Assembly: GCA_964562375.1 (NCBI GenBank)
Contig: CAZLSW010000035.1
Location: 1 to 30,125 of the forward strand
Direction: 5' to 3'
From: JAJPXC01 sp964562375
GTDB lineage: Bacteria; Bacteroidota; Bacteroidia; Bacteroidales; Muribaculaceae
DNA: 30,125 bases
Shown here one piece after another: positions 8,274 to 16,015 of this stretch. The notes under the pieces were generated by a model. The model saw only the letters and a list, made by a program, of their open reading frames with translations. It searched no databases and had not been told where the DNA came from. The position numbers and the translations under genes are program-made. The first letter of the stretch is position 1. The number at the start of each line of letters is the position of its first letter.

Positions 8274-9752
8274 ATGTATTTATTAGGATACGATTTAGGC
8301 TCTTCGAGCGTTAAGGGCGCCCTGGTGGACGCCGCTACGGGCAAAACTGTAGCTGAGGATTTCTTTCCCAAACAGGAGGCTCCGATTAAGAGCCTGAGAC
8401 AAGGTTGGGCCGAACAATCACCCGCCGATTGGTGGAAACGCGTAAAGACGGTAACCGCCTCGGTAATGGCAATGAGCGGAATTGACCCCTCGGAGATCGC
8501 GGCCATTGGCATCAGCTATCAGATGCATGGGCTGGTGGCTGTTGACAGTCATGGAAAAGTGCTCCGCGACGCCATTATCTGGTGCGACTCCCGGGGTGTC
8601 CCTTATGGTGAGCGCGCATTCTGCCAGATTGGTAAGGATCGTTGCCTGAACCATCTCCTCAACTCCCCAGGAAATTTCACAGCGGCCAAATTGGCTTGGG
8701 TGAAAGAAAATGAGCCGGCTGTGTTTGAGAAAATCCAAAAGGTGATGCTCCCTGGCGATTACATCGCGTGGCGCCTTACAGGAGAGATTTACACCAATCC
8801 TGAAGGTCTTTCCGAGTATATGCTTTGGGATTTTCGTCAAAATACTCCCGCCTATTTCCTCCTAGACTATTATGGCATCCCACAAAGCATGCTGCCAAGC
8901 GTGCAACCCACATTCAGCGAACAAGGTAGACTAACCACGACAGCAGCGGCCGAATTGGGCCTGAAAGAAGGAACGCCTGTCACCTACCGCGCTGGCGACC
9001 AGCCAAACAACGCATTGTCGCTCAACGTGTTTAATCCCGGCCAGGTGGCTTCTACCGCTGGTACCTCCGGTGTAGTCTACGGCATCAACGGCACAGTGGC
9101 CTACGACCCACAGTCGCGCGTCAACTCCTTCGCCCACGTAAATCATTCCGCCGAGGCGCCCCGCATTGGCGTGATGACCTGTATTAACGGTACGGGTATA
9201 CTTAACTCGTGGCTACGCCGAAACGTGGTACCTGATCTCAGTTACAAGCAGATGAACGACTTGGGAGCTACAGTTCCTGCCGGCAGTGATGGCGTTACTG
9301 TACTCCCATGGGGAAACGGAGCCGAACGAGTGCTCGGAAATACCAACCCCGGCTGCTCATTACACGGTCTCGACTTCAACCGCCATTCCCGTGCACATCT
9401 GCTAAGGGCCGCTCAAGAAGGCATCGTATTTGCCTTCATGTACGGCATTGAGATCATGAAGGATATGGGCATGAGCGTTGACACTATCCATGCCGGACAT
9501 GCCAATATGTTCCTCTCCCCAATCTTCCGCCAGACATTAGCCGACGTATCGGGAGCACGCATCCTCTTGCTTGATACCGATGGCGCCACGGGAGCCGCTA
9601 AGGGCGCAGGCATTGGCGCTGGTATCTATTCATCCCCCGATGAGGCTTTCTCCTCATTGGATACCATCGCCACTATCGAGCCTGGCGAAAACACCACTGC
9701 CGTCACCGAAGCCTACCACCGCTGGAAACGTTATCTGGATACTGAACACTGA
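8274..9752 (+). CDS. xylB: Xylulokinase
   Basis: A 492-residue FGGY-family sugar kinase that phosphorylates D-xylulose to xylulose 5-phosphate with ATP. The N-terminal phosphate-binding strand reads MYLLGYDLGSSSVKGALVD. Other landmarks are GISYQMHGLV, IWCDSRG, the catalytic-base region YRAGDQPNNALS, GTSGVVYG, and TDGATGAAKGAGIG near the C-terminus. I choose the ATG at 8274 because the protein then begins exactly at the conserved first beta strand; an in-frame start at 8178 would overlap the transporter and add 32 unrelated residues. The length matches the family. It is flanked by the transporter and xylose isomerase, so the three genes complete the entry of xylose into the pentose phosphate pathway. 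Confidence 0.95.
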   Translation: MYLLGYDLGSSSVKGALVDAATGKTVAEDFFPKQEAPIKSLRQGWAEQSPADWWKRVKTVTASVMAMSGIDPSEIAAIGISYQMHGLVAVDSHGKVLRDAIIWCDSRGVPYGERAFCQIGKDRCLNHLLNSPGNFTAAKLAWVKENEPAVFEKIQKVMLPGDYIAWRLTGEIYTNPEGLSEYMLWDFRQNTPAYFLLDYYGIPQSMLPSVQPTFSEQGRLTTTAAAELGLKEGTPVTYRAGDQPNNALSLNVFNPGQVASTAGTSGVVYGINGTVAYDPQSRVNSFAHVNHSAEAPRIGVMTCINGTGILNSWLRRNVVPDLSYKQMNDLGATVPAGSDGVTVLPWGNGAERVLGNTNPGCSLHGLDFNRHSRAHLLRAAQEGIVFAFMYGIEIMKDMGMSVDTIHAGHANMFLSPIFRQTLADVSGARILLLDTDGATGAAKGAGIGAGIYSSPDEAFSSLDTIATIEPGENTTAVTEAYHRWKRYLDTEH

Positions 9753-9794
9753 AATCCAAAAACTGAAATCTGAAAACTAAAAACTAAATATTTT

Positions 9795-11105
9795 ATGAAA
9801 ACCTATTTCCCAACAATCGAGAAAATAAAATTTGAAGGTCCACACAGCTACAATCCCATGGCCTTCCGTTACTATGACGCCGAGCGTGTGGTACTCGGAA
9901 AAAAGATGAAAGACTGGCTCCGCTTTGCTATGGCTTGGTGGCACACCCTCTGCGCCGAGGGCAGCGACCAATTCGGCGGAGGCACCAAGAAGTTCCCCTG
10001 GAACGACGCTCCCGACGCCCTCACCGCCGCCAAGCAGCGCGCCGACGCAGGCTTCGAAATCATGCAAAAGCTCGGAATCGAGTACTTCTGTTTCCACGAC
10101 GTTGACATTGTGAGCGAGGGCGCTAATGTCGAGGAATATGAGGCCAACATGCGCGAGATCGTCGCTTACATCAAGGAGAAAATGGCTCTGACCGGCATCA
10201 AGAACCTCTGGGGTACCGCCAACGTGTTTGGCCACGCCCGCTACATGAATGGCGCCGCCACCAATCCCGATTTTGATGTCGTTGCCCGCGCTGCCGTGCA
10301 AATCAAAAACGCCATCGACGCCACTATTGCCCTCGGCGGCGAGAACTACGTGTTCTGGGGTGGCCGCGAAGGCTATATGTCGCTATTAAACACCGACCAA
10401 AAGCGGGAGAAAGAGCACCTGGCACGCATGCTCACAATGGCACGCGACTATGCCCGCGCCCACGGCTTCACCGGCACATTCCTCATCGAGCCTAAGCCCA
10501 TGGAGCCAAGCAAACACCAATACGACGTCGACACCGAGACTGTAATCGGTTTCTTGCGCCAACATGGCCTCGACAAGGACTTCAAGGTCAACATCGAGGT
10601 TAACCACGCTACCTTGGCTGGTCACACCTTCGAGCACGAGCTAGCTGTGGCCGTCGACAACGGTATGCTCGGCTCTATCGACGCCAACCGCGGAGACTAT
10701 CAAAACGGCTGGGATACCGACCAGTTCCCCATCGACAACTATGAACTAACGCAGGCCATGATGCAGATTATCCGCAACGGAGGCTTGGGCTCCGGCGGAA
10801 CCAACTTCGACGCAAAGACCCGTCGCAACTCCACCGATCTTGAGGACATCTTTATCGCCCACATCTCTGGCATGGACGCAATGGCCCGCGCATTGCTCTG
10901 CGCCGCCGACGTTCTGGAAAAGTCGCCCTACAAGAAGTTGTTGCACGACCGCTACGCCTCATTCGACTCCGGAAAAGGCCGCGACTTTGAGGAAGGTAAG
11001 TTGACCCTTGAACAACTCGCCGCCATCGGCCGCGAGGTCAACGAGCCAGCAACCACCTCTGGCAAGCAAGAGCTCTACGAAGCCATCATTAACATGTACG
11101 CCTAA
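9795..11105 (+). CDS. xylA: Xylose isomerase
   Basis: A 436-residue class II xylose isomerase that interconverts D-xylose and D-xylulose with two divalent metal ions. Active-site signatures are all present: YFCFHDVDIV (catalytic His), VFWGGREGY, LIEPKPMEPSKHQYD (metal ligand Glu), NIEVNHATLAGHTFEHEL and GSIDANRGDYQNGWDTDQFP (metal-binding Asp and Glu residues). The length is typical of the Bacteroidota enzyme. The start is preceded by an A-rich leader of about 40 nt made of repeated AAAACT-like words, with no Shine-Dalgarno site, as is common in this phylum. It is the last gene of the operon; 188 nt separate it from the island boundary repeat. Confidence 0.97.
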   Translation: MKTYFPTIEKIKFEGPHSYNPMAFRYYDAERVVLGKKMKDWLRFAMAWWHTLCAEGSDQFGGGTKKFPWNDAPDALTAAKQRADAGFEIMQKLGIEYFCFHDVDIVSEGANVEEYEANMREIVAYIKEKMALTGIKNLWGTANVFGHARYMNGAATNPDFDVVARAAVQIKNAIDATIALGGENYVFWGGREGYMSLLNTDQKREKEHLARMLTMARDYARAHGFTGTFLIEPKPMEPSKHQYDVDTETVIGFLRQHGLDKDFKVNIEVNHATLAGHTFEHELAVAVDNGMLGSIDANRGDYQNGWDTDQFPIDNYELTQAMMQIIRNGGLGSGGTNFDAKTRRNSTDLEDIFIAHISGMDAMARALLCAADVLEKSPYKKLLHDRYASFDSGKGRDFEEGKLTLEQLAAIGREVNEPATTSGKQELYEAIINMYA

Positions 11106-11293
11106 TCCCCGCCAAAATGTCTTGATGATATTCCGCAGGTGTTATTTAGAATCGTCCTAAATGTAACCAATGCGTAAACACGAAGCGGATTCCTTGAGAT
11201 TTTTGGATATTCTGTGAGTCTTACAATATATTTAGTGAGTTGTAAATCAAATCATTAACCTTAACCAAAAATCATAAATTATCATTTTTTAAC
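11106..11293. other. AT-rich intergenic region after xylA, left of the island
   Basis: There is no convincing gene or strong terminator between the xylA stop and the truncated tRNA copy. Base composition changes sharply from GC-rich coding sequence to AT-rich sequence around 11150. I see no integrase or transposase remnant. Confidence 0.5.
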
Positions 11294-11339
11294 ACTCATA
11301 ATCAGGGAGTCCTTGGTTCAAGCCCAAGTGGGACCACCC
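11294..11339 (+). repeat. Truncated tRNA copy: 3' part of the CAU tRNA, one arm of a 46-bp inverted repeat
   Basis: These 46 bases are identical to the anticodon-loop-to-3'-end part of the tRNA gene at 22243-22316, including three bases beyond the discriminator, but lie on the opposite strand. The 5' half of the tRNA (acceptor 5' strand, D arm, first half of the anticodon stem) is absent. This is the kind of core left by integration into the 3' end of a tRNA gene, but the two copies are inverted rather than direct. Confidence 0.9.
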
Positions 11340-11343
11340 TCAG

Positions 11344-11379
11344 AATCAAGCACTTACATTCCCCTGTAAGTGCTTGATT
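11344..11379 (+). terminator. Rho-independent terminator after the tRNA fragment
   Basis: A perfect 15-bp stem (AATCAAGCACTTACA with its complement) with a 6-nt loop is followed by AGTTTTTG. It sits 4 nt after the truncated tRNA copy, as expected for the native terminator of a tRNA gene. It could also stop the convergent HNH gene. Confidence 0.85.
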
Positions 11380-11419
11380 AGTTTTTGAAGAAAACAATGC
11401 GAAAACATTTGCCAAAAAG

Positions 11420-12241
11420 TTAAACGGCGAGGGACTCGCGGTGGGATTGTAGGAAGGATTGGGATGGTGGGAAGAGCGAGGGGACAAAGATCGGCTTGCC
11501 CTCCATGCTTTGGAAAAATTTCTTGTATCCCTCGGAAGTGTAACGGTCTTTGATAGTGGGGCTTAGGACGAGACGATAATCCTCGTCGAAAGAGATCAAG
11601 TGGGCGTCAAAGGCTTTGTGATAGGTAGAGCTCAGGCAGATGCCGTTCTCAGGATTCATGCGATTCTCAACATCTTCTTGCCAACCTCTAATATGGCTGG
11701 CCTCCAAAGTGGGGGTAAGCTCCAACCCGGACAGGCAACATTTACGCTCGTATATGTCGAGAATCATCTCACGGAAGAATTCTTGACCGCGGCGCACCTT
11801 GATCATCGCAGTAGCGTCGCGTCCCTCTCGGGGAATTTGATACAACTCGATCAGCCGTTTGGAAATCTCTTTACCGTCATCCAGTGAGTCAACGATACCA
11901 CGGGCCTCAGAATTCTCTTGCAACCAGTTGACGTAGCGCTCCCAGTGAGCGATGGCGGCTGAGCAAAATCTTTTTGCGGGATAGCTTGTCTGATTTGGTT
12001 GTCCGTTATCAAAGAAGGATGCTTCACCATGGCGATATTTTTCTTCCTCGTCCTTGATAAATTTTACGATCCTTGGGGCAAGGTCGGGGTCGGTTATTTC
12101 AGTGAGGCTTATCCCCTTCAGCCCGAAAACGTCCTGTGTTTCAAACAACTTGTCGATGATCTCGATACCTTTGATGTATGAGCCACCGGCGCGGGATCCC
12201 GGTTTGTTGTATCTTCTATGGGTATATTCTACAAAATCCAT
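11420..12241 (-). CDS. HNH endonuclease-family protein
   Basis: A 273-residue protein with a C-terminal HNH nuclease domain of the HNH_2 type found in restriction-endonuclease-like proteins. The domain (about 160-225) shows the Cys-Leu-Ser-Gly knuckle at 169-172, ASHIRGW with His183, NPENGICL and HKAFDAHLISF with His208 and His214, which are the expected metal and catalytic positions. The N-terminal 140 residues are mostly helical and charged with no motif I know. It would cut DNA. As a lone gene in an island it may be a solitary restriction-like or defence enzyme, or mobile-element cargo; no methyltransferase or McrBC-type partner is nearby. It has its own TAnnTTTG promoter. HNH assignment is firm; its biological role is open. 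Confidence 0.85.
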   Translation of the reverse strand: MDFVEYTHRRYNKPGSRAGGSYIKGIEIIDKLFETQDVFGLKGISLTEITDPDLAPRIVKFIKDEEEKYRHGEASFFDNGQPNQTSYPAKRFCSAAIAHWERYVNWLQENSEARGIVDSLDDGKEISKRLIELYQIPREGRDATAMIKVRRGQEFFREMILDIYERKCCLSGLELTPTLEASHIRGWQEDVENRMNPENGICLSSTYHKAFDAHLISFDEDYRLVLSPTIKDRYTSEGYKKFFQSMEGKPIFVPSLFPPSQSFLQSHRESLAV

Positions 12242-12301
12242 TGTAAAAATTTAAGGTAATAATAGATGAGTGATATCTTTGGACTATCAACTTAATAGCC
12301 G

Positions 12302-12332
12302 CAAAGTTAGTCACATAAATGGAATTAGGCAA
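12302..12332 (-). promoter_or_regulatory. Promoter of the HNH gene
   Basis: On the minus strand the -7 box TAACTTTG (12302-12309) fits TAnnTTTG, and a TTG at 12330-12332 lies 20 nt upstream. Transcription would start near 12295, about 55 nt before the ATG at 12241. Confidence 0.7.
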
Positions 12333-12512
12333 CAAAAAATTGCATGAGTGTTGTCGGTTTGGAGGCTGATTTATCCCGTTTACCGACACCACTTAAGCAT
12401 TGATCATTCGTGAGCCACGCTGTCGCCCAACGTGTCCTGGGATGGGCGCTTGGAGGATGACATGGGCGATATACGCGGATAGGAATACCGGTGGATTAGA
12501 GCTCAACGGGAA
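12333..12512. other. Intergenic region without a recognisable gene
   Basis: No supported ORF is seen. An imperfect inverted repeat (GTGTTGTCGGT with ACCGACACCAC, one mismatch) spans about 12350-12394 and could form a hairpin with a loop of about 22 nt. Nothing else stands out. Confidence 0.4.
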
Positions 12513-12545
12513 AAACGAGGCCGCATCGGGAGTGCGGCCTCGTTT
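12513..12545 (-). terminator. Terminator after the BspA-like gene
   Basis: A 13-bp perfect stem (AAACGAGGCCGCA with its complement) with a 7-nt loop. On the minus strand it ends in CGTTTTTCCC, a suitable T-run. It lies about 90 nt past the stop of the BspA-like gene. Confidence 0.8.
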
Positions 12546-12552
12546 ATAGATG

Positions 12553-12589
12553 ATACATGGTAGCGACCCTGCGCTTTCGCTACATGTAT
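12553..12589. repeat. Second hairpin next to the terminator
   Basis: The arms ATACATGGTAGCGA and TCGCTACATGTAT pair over 13 bp with one bulged G and a 10-nt loop. It lies between the BspA-like gene and its terminator. It lacks a T-run, so it may be an RNA 3'-end stabiliser or simply part of a compound terminator. Confidence 0.55.
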
Positions 12590-12636
12590 AGGAGTGCCCG
12601 GGGAAGGGCTATCGCCTCACCTTTAGGTGTAGTGTT

Positions 12637-15291
12637 TTAGAAGATGATTTTGCGGGCGGTGGTGCCTCGGCGCTCGATCAAGAATTGACCGGGCTGCGGA
12701 TTGGTTACGCGGCGACCGTCAATGCTCCAATACTCAGATGTATAATCAGCTTTATCATGGTGAGTCGTAATTGTCACTCCTGAATTGTAGCCTGAGAATC
12801 TAACCATAAGAATGTTGCCTTTTTGAGTGGCTTCTATGGTGAAGGTGCCGTCATTGGCCACCTGGGAGGTGACATCCTCATCGTTGTAAATCACTTCCTC
12901 GAGGGTTTCACCCTCAGCCGGAGTAAATGTGAAGCGAATCAAGCCCTCTTTTGGCACATAAATGGAGGTACCGGTGGAGATGGACGATCCGGTGCTGCGC
13001 GTGGTTTTTAGCGACTTGCGCCAAGCGGCCGCAGTCAGGTCGTCGCCTTGGTCGTCGCCTTGGTCGTCGCCTTGATTGTCGCCTTGGCCGTCGCTCTGGT
13101 CATCTTCATCGGTGATGTTTTCATATTCCACTTCGCCGTCGCCTTCGCTTTCAAGGGCGATGTCATTGCGGGTCTGCACGAATGATCCCCAATAATCGGC
13201 CAACACGTAGGCCCGGTAGCTTTGTGTGGGGATGGAGATCACGCAGAGGTCGGTGTTAACGCCTCGGAAGGTGGTGCTTGTGGCTGTAGGAGGCTCAACG
13301 GCCATTACCGAGATGTTGCGCAAAGCCGAGCAACCACCAAGGGCGTAGTCGCCCATCGTTTTCATCGCCGACGGTAGCACGATGTTGCGAAGCGACGAGC
13401 AGTCGCCGAAAGCGTAGCCGCTCAGCTTAGAGCAATTATCGGGCACGGTGACGTTGGTCAACCCACATCCATAGAATGAGTAATCGGCGATGTCGGTAAG
13501 CGCGGTCGAGAGGCGCACGTTGCGCATGCCTGAGCAACCGCTGAACGAGCCTTCACCGAGACTTCTCACGTTGTCGGGGATATAGAGAGCGTCCAGCAAC
13601 GGGCAGTCGGCGAAGACGTTTGTCGAAAGGCTGGAAATACCCGAGGGTAGGAACACTGTGGAAAGCGATGTGCCCTGAAAGGCATAAGCGCCCATTGAGC
13701 TTACCTTGTCGGGGATTGTGAGATGACCTGTCAGACCGCTTTGCGACTGGAAAGCACCTTCGCCGATTGACGTGAGCGATGAGGGCAGATAAAGCTCTTG
13801 CTCGAGCGGACAGCCTTCAAAAGCGTAATCGCCGATTGTGCGCAGGTTCTGCGACAGAAATTCGATTTCCGTGATTTTGCATCCGCTGAATGCCCGCGCG
13901 CCAATCTCTTTCAAGGCCGAACCGAAAGCAACTCCTGTAATAGGTGCCTTATAGAACGCTTCCTCGCCGATGGTGGTAACGCCTGAGGGGATTTCAACGG
14001 GATGCCGCAGGTTGCTGCATCGACTGAAGGCGCGTGCTCCAATCGATGTTGCCGAGGTGGGGAGCATTAGGCTCTGCAACGAGGCTTTGTCCTCGAAAGC
14101 GCTCTCGGGGATGCTGGAGATGGTGGCGTCGGAGAGGTCAAGGTAAAGAAGCGACTTGAAGTTGTTTTTGAGTTGGGAGAGGTCGTCGCTGTTGATTGCC
14201 CCGTGCACGGTAAGGTCAACCACCTTGGCTGGCATCACGTCGCATTGCTCGATTACATTATACGACAATTCGCCTGGGGTGGTGACCGTAACCTCGACCT
14301 TTGTGTCAGCCGTGGCGTAGGTCATGCCGCTCCACACTGAGGTGTTGCGATAGGCTTTCTCGGCGTCGGCGTCGTTGACGATCACGTTGATTTCAGCCGC
14401 GGAGGCCGCGAACGAGTTGCTGCGAATGGTGGGTGGTGTAGCTGACTCTATTCTTACGGTGGTGAGGCACTCGGGGAACGCGTCGGCACCGATGCTCTCC
14501 ACGTTGGGGCCAAGCTGGATGTAGGATAGCTGGGCACTTTTTAACGCCTCGGTGGGAATGGTAGTGATGGTGGAAGGGAGGATGACAACCTCAATGGGAC
14601 AATTTGGTATAGGCCACATGTAGGTGGTGCCTTCACCATATTCTACCTCGGTTATGTGATCGTCCCAATCGGCTGCATCCATAACTATTAAACTGGAAGG
14701 TATATATAAATGTGTAATAGGACATCCGCTAAAAACGTAACCTTCAATTTTCTGTAATCCTTCATGCAAGGAAACCTTGGTTAATCTTGGGCACTCTGAT
14801 ACGCCAGCTGATTGAATCTCTTTAACTGAGGCAGGGATATCTAGGGAGGTCACCTCATAACATCCCCTTATTGCTCCTCCTTCGATGATTTCCAATTCGT
14901 CAGGGAGGTTTAGGGCTTCCAAAGAATGACACTCCGCTAAACAGTCGCCACCAAGTTTTTTGAGAGGCTTAGGAATCTTGATGCTTGACATATTAACAAA
15001 ATCGGCGCAGAATCCTGAGCATAATTCTATCACTGGCCATTGTACACCATCCACTTGGAGGGAATCGGGTAAAGTCAAGGATGTAACCAGGTCACGATCC
15101 TCTTTGTCAAGGCCCTCAATGCTCACAGCCGCAAAACCATTGTAATCCTCATTCCAGTGGTAAATTATTGTCCAGCCTTCGGGGATGGTGGCCGTGGTTT
15201 GTTGAGTAGTGGGCACATCGGCGCGAGCTTGGAAAATGCAAGTCGCTATCGACACGACCCCTACAAGTAAGCACGTAAAAATCTGTTTCAT
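12637..15291 (-). CDS. Secreted BspA-like leucine-rich repeat protein
   Basis: An 884-residue predicted exported protein. The signal peptide (KQIFTCLLVGVVSIATC) ends near residue 24. Many LRR_5 (BspA/TpLRR) repeats follow, of the form I-x-E-x-A-F-x-G-C-x-x-L-x-x-h-x-h-P, in two blocks (about 60-320 and 370-700) separated by a stretch with AEINVIVNDADAEKAYRNTS. A low-complexity Asp/Gly/Gln linker (repeated GDDQ) lies near 730-748. The C-terminus ends YWSIDGRRVTNPQPGQFLIE and then a short basic tail, which resembles a type IX secretion C-terminal signal. BspA proteins act in adhesion to host proteins or other cells; that role here is inference. The start is 29 nt past the upstream small gene, so the two are likely co-transcribed. 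Confidence 0.88.
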   Translation of the reverse strand: MKQIFTCLLVGVVSIATCIFQARADVPTTQQTTATIPEGWTIIYHWNEDYNGFAAVSIEGLDKEDRDLVTSLTLPDSLQVDGVQWPVIELCSGFCADFVNMSSIKIPKPLKKLGGDCLAECHSLEALNLPDELEIIEGGAIRGCYEVTSLDIPASVKEIQSAGVSECPRLTKVSLHEGLQKIEGYVFSGCPITHLYIPSSLIVMDAADWDDHITEVEYGEGTTYMWPIPNCPIEVVILPSTITTIPTEALKSAQLSYIQLGPNVESIGADAFPECLTTVRIESATPPTIRSNSFAASAAEINVIVNDADAEKAYRNTSVWSGMTYATADTKVEVTVTTPGELSYNVIEQCDVMPAKVVDLTVHGAINSDDLSQLKNNFKSLLYLDLSDATISSIPESAFEDKASLQSLMLPTSATSIGARAFSRCSNLRHPVEIPSGVTTIGEEAFYKAPITGVAFGSALKEIGARAFSGCKITEIEFLSQNLRTIGDYAFEGCPLEQELYLPSSLTSIGEGAFQSQSGLTGHLTIPDKVSSMGAYAFQGTSLSTVFLPSGISSLSTNVFADCPLLDALYIPDNVRSLGEGSFSGCSGMRNVRLSTALTDIADYSFYGCGLTNVTVPDNCSKLSGYAFGDCSSLRNIVLPSAMKTMGDYALGGCSALRNISVMAVEPPTATSTTFRGVNTDLCVISIPTQSYRAYVLADYWGSFVQTRNDIALESEGDGEVEYENITDEDDQSDGQGDNQGDDQGDDQGDDLTAAAWRKSLKTTRSTGSSISTGTSIYVPKEGLIRFTFTPAEGETLEEVIYNDEDVTSQVANDGTFTIEATQKGNILMVRFSGYNSGVTITTHHDKADYTSEYWSIDGRRVTNPQPGQFLIERRGTTARKIIF

Positions 15292-15320
15292 AGCGTATTG
15301 GTTTATGGTTAATTAATTGA

Positions 15321-15740
15321 TTAGTCGAGGAAGGTTTCCAACAGAGCATCAATCGCTCTGCATATCATCTCCACCAACAATCCCACAATAACTTCACGAG
15401 AAAGCGATGTCCATGGGCTCGGTTTATCATCCCCTCGGTTAAAAAGGCAGCAAGAGAATCGGCTATTGTCGAGCACCAATGCGCCGTTCTGGTGGACTAA
15501 AAGCTCAACGGCATTGTCCATCTTCTTTGTATGTGCGCCCAATAGCAGCACGATTTGCCCCGGGTGAAGACGCTCCGTTATTAGCGGGGTTATCTCATGG
15601 GGTGAGTCACTGGTGATAATAGTTAGGGGAGCCGGGATTCCGTCAAAACGACGCTGAATCTCTTGTGCAACGGGCTCGCGCAACTTTTGGTCGACGTGCC
15701 AGCGGATAATGACAGGAACGGTAGACACTGCGTAGTTCAT
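15321..15740 (-). CDS. Hypothetical 139-residue protein upstream of the BspA-like gene
   Basis: I do not recognise this family. The protein (starts MNYAVSTVPVIIRWHVDQ) alternates short hydrophobic strands and helices: VPVIIRW, APLTIITSD, GQIVLLLGAHT and a C-terminal hydrophobic helix EVIVGLLVEMICRAIDALL. It has no signal peptide. The alpha/beta pattern recalls a small cytoplasmic Rossmann-like or TIR-sized domain, but I see no diagnostic motif. It is not a shadow: the opposite strand has no competing gene, a TAnnTTTG box precedes it, and it ends 29 nt before the BspA-like start, so the pair probably forms an operon. Confidence 0.65.
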   Translation of the reverse strand: MNYAVSTVPVIIRWHVDQKLREPVAQEIQRRFDGIPAPLTIITSDSPHEITPLITERLHPGQIVLLLGAHTKKMDNAVELLVHQNGALVLDNSRFSCCLFNRGDDKPSPWTSLSREVIVGLLVEMICRAIDALLETFLD

Positions 15741-15761
15741 GGTGATATACTTTTATTTTGG

Positions 15762-15769
15762 CAAAGTTA
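15762..15769 (-). promoter_or_regulatory. -7 box for the 139-residue gene and BspA-like operon
   Basis: TAACTTTG on the minus strand matches TAnnTTTG, about 22 nt before the ATG. No clear TTG lies at the usual -33 distance; a G-run occupies that area. Assignment is moderate. Confidence 0.55.
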
Positions 15770-15972
15770 ACACATCTTATCCATTTTACCCCCCCCAACG
15801 GTTAATTATTGTTAATTATGGATGGGGTTGGGGTTAATTGTGGTAACACACAGGGATTTATCGAATACACGAGTATACGAACGCACGAATGCACGACCGG
15901 CCAAAGCGAACAAGGTGCTGGTGGCCTTGGGATGACGGGCTAAGGGGGTGTCGTGGTGAGGGCGAGGACGAG
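15770..15972. other. Intergenic region with low-complexity and dispersed-repeat sequence
   Basis: It holds a run of eight or nine C, repeated TTAATTA words (15800-15845), and a dispersed repeat at 15862-15905 that is shared with 25939-25970. No supported gene begins here, although a degraded coding frame seems to emerge near 15973. Confidence 0.5.
15862..15907. repeat. Dispersed intergenic repeat, copy 1
   Basis: The words CGAATACACGAGTA (15862-15875) and CGACCGGCC (15894-15902) followed by an AGCGAACA-like end recur in the same order at 25939-25970 with different spacing. This is a non-coding repeat family; no transposase is associated. Confidence 0.6.
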
Positions 15973-16015
15973 CGCGTGGGTAAGGTGACTGAGGCGAGCG
16001 ACCCGGACAAGCTGA

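Noticed and set aside
11302..11487. Minus-strand 61-residue ORF ending in PLGLEPRTP
   Set aside because: It is an artefact of reading antisense through the truncated tRNA copy and the terminator; this ending is a well-known false translation of tRNA sequence.
12333..12512. Small ORFs between the HNH gene and the BspA-like gene
   Set aside because: No frame has a plausible start signal or coding pattern.
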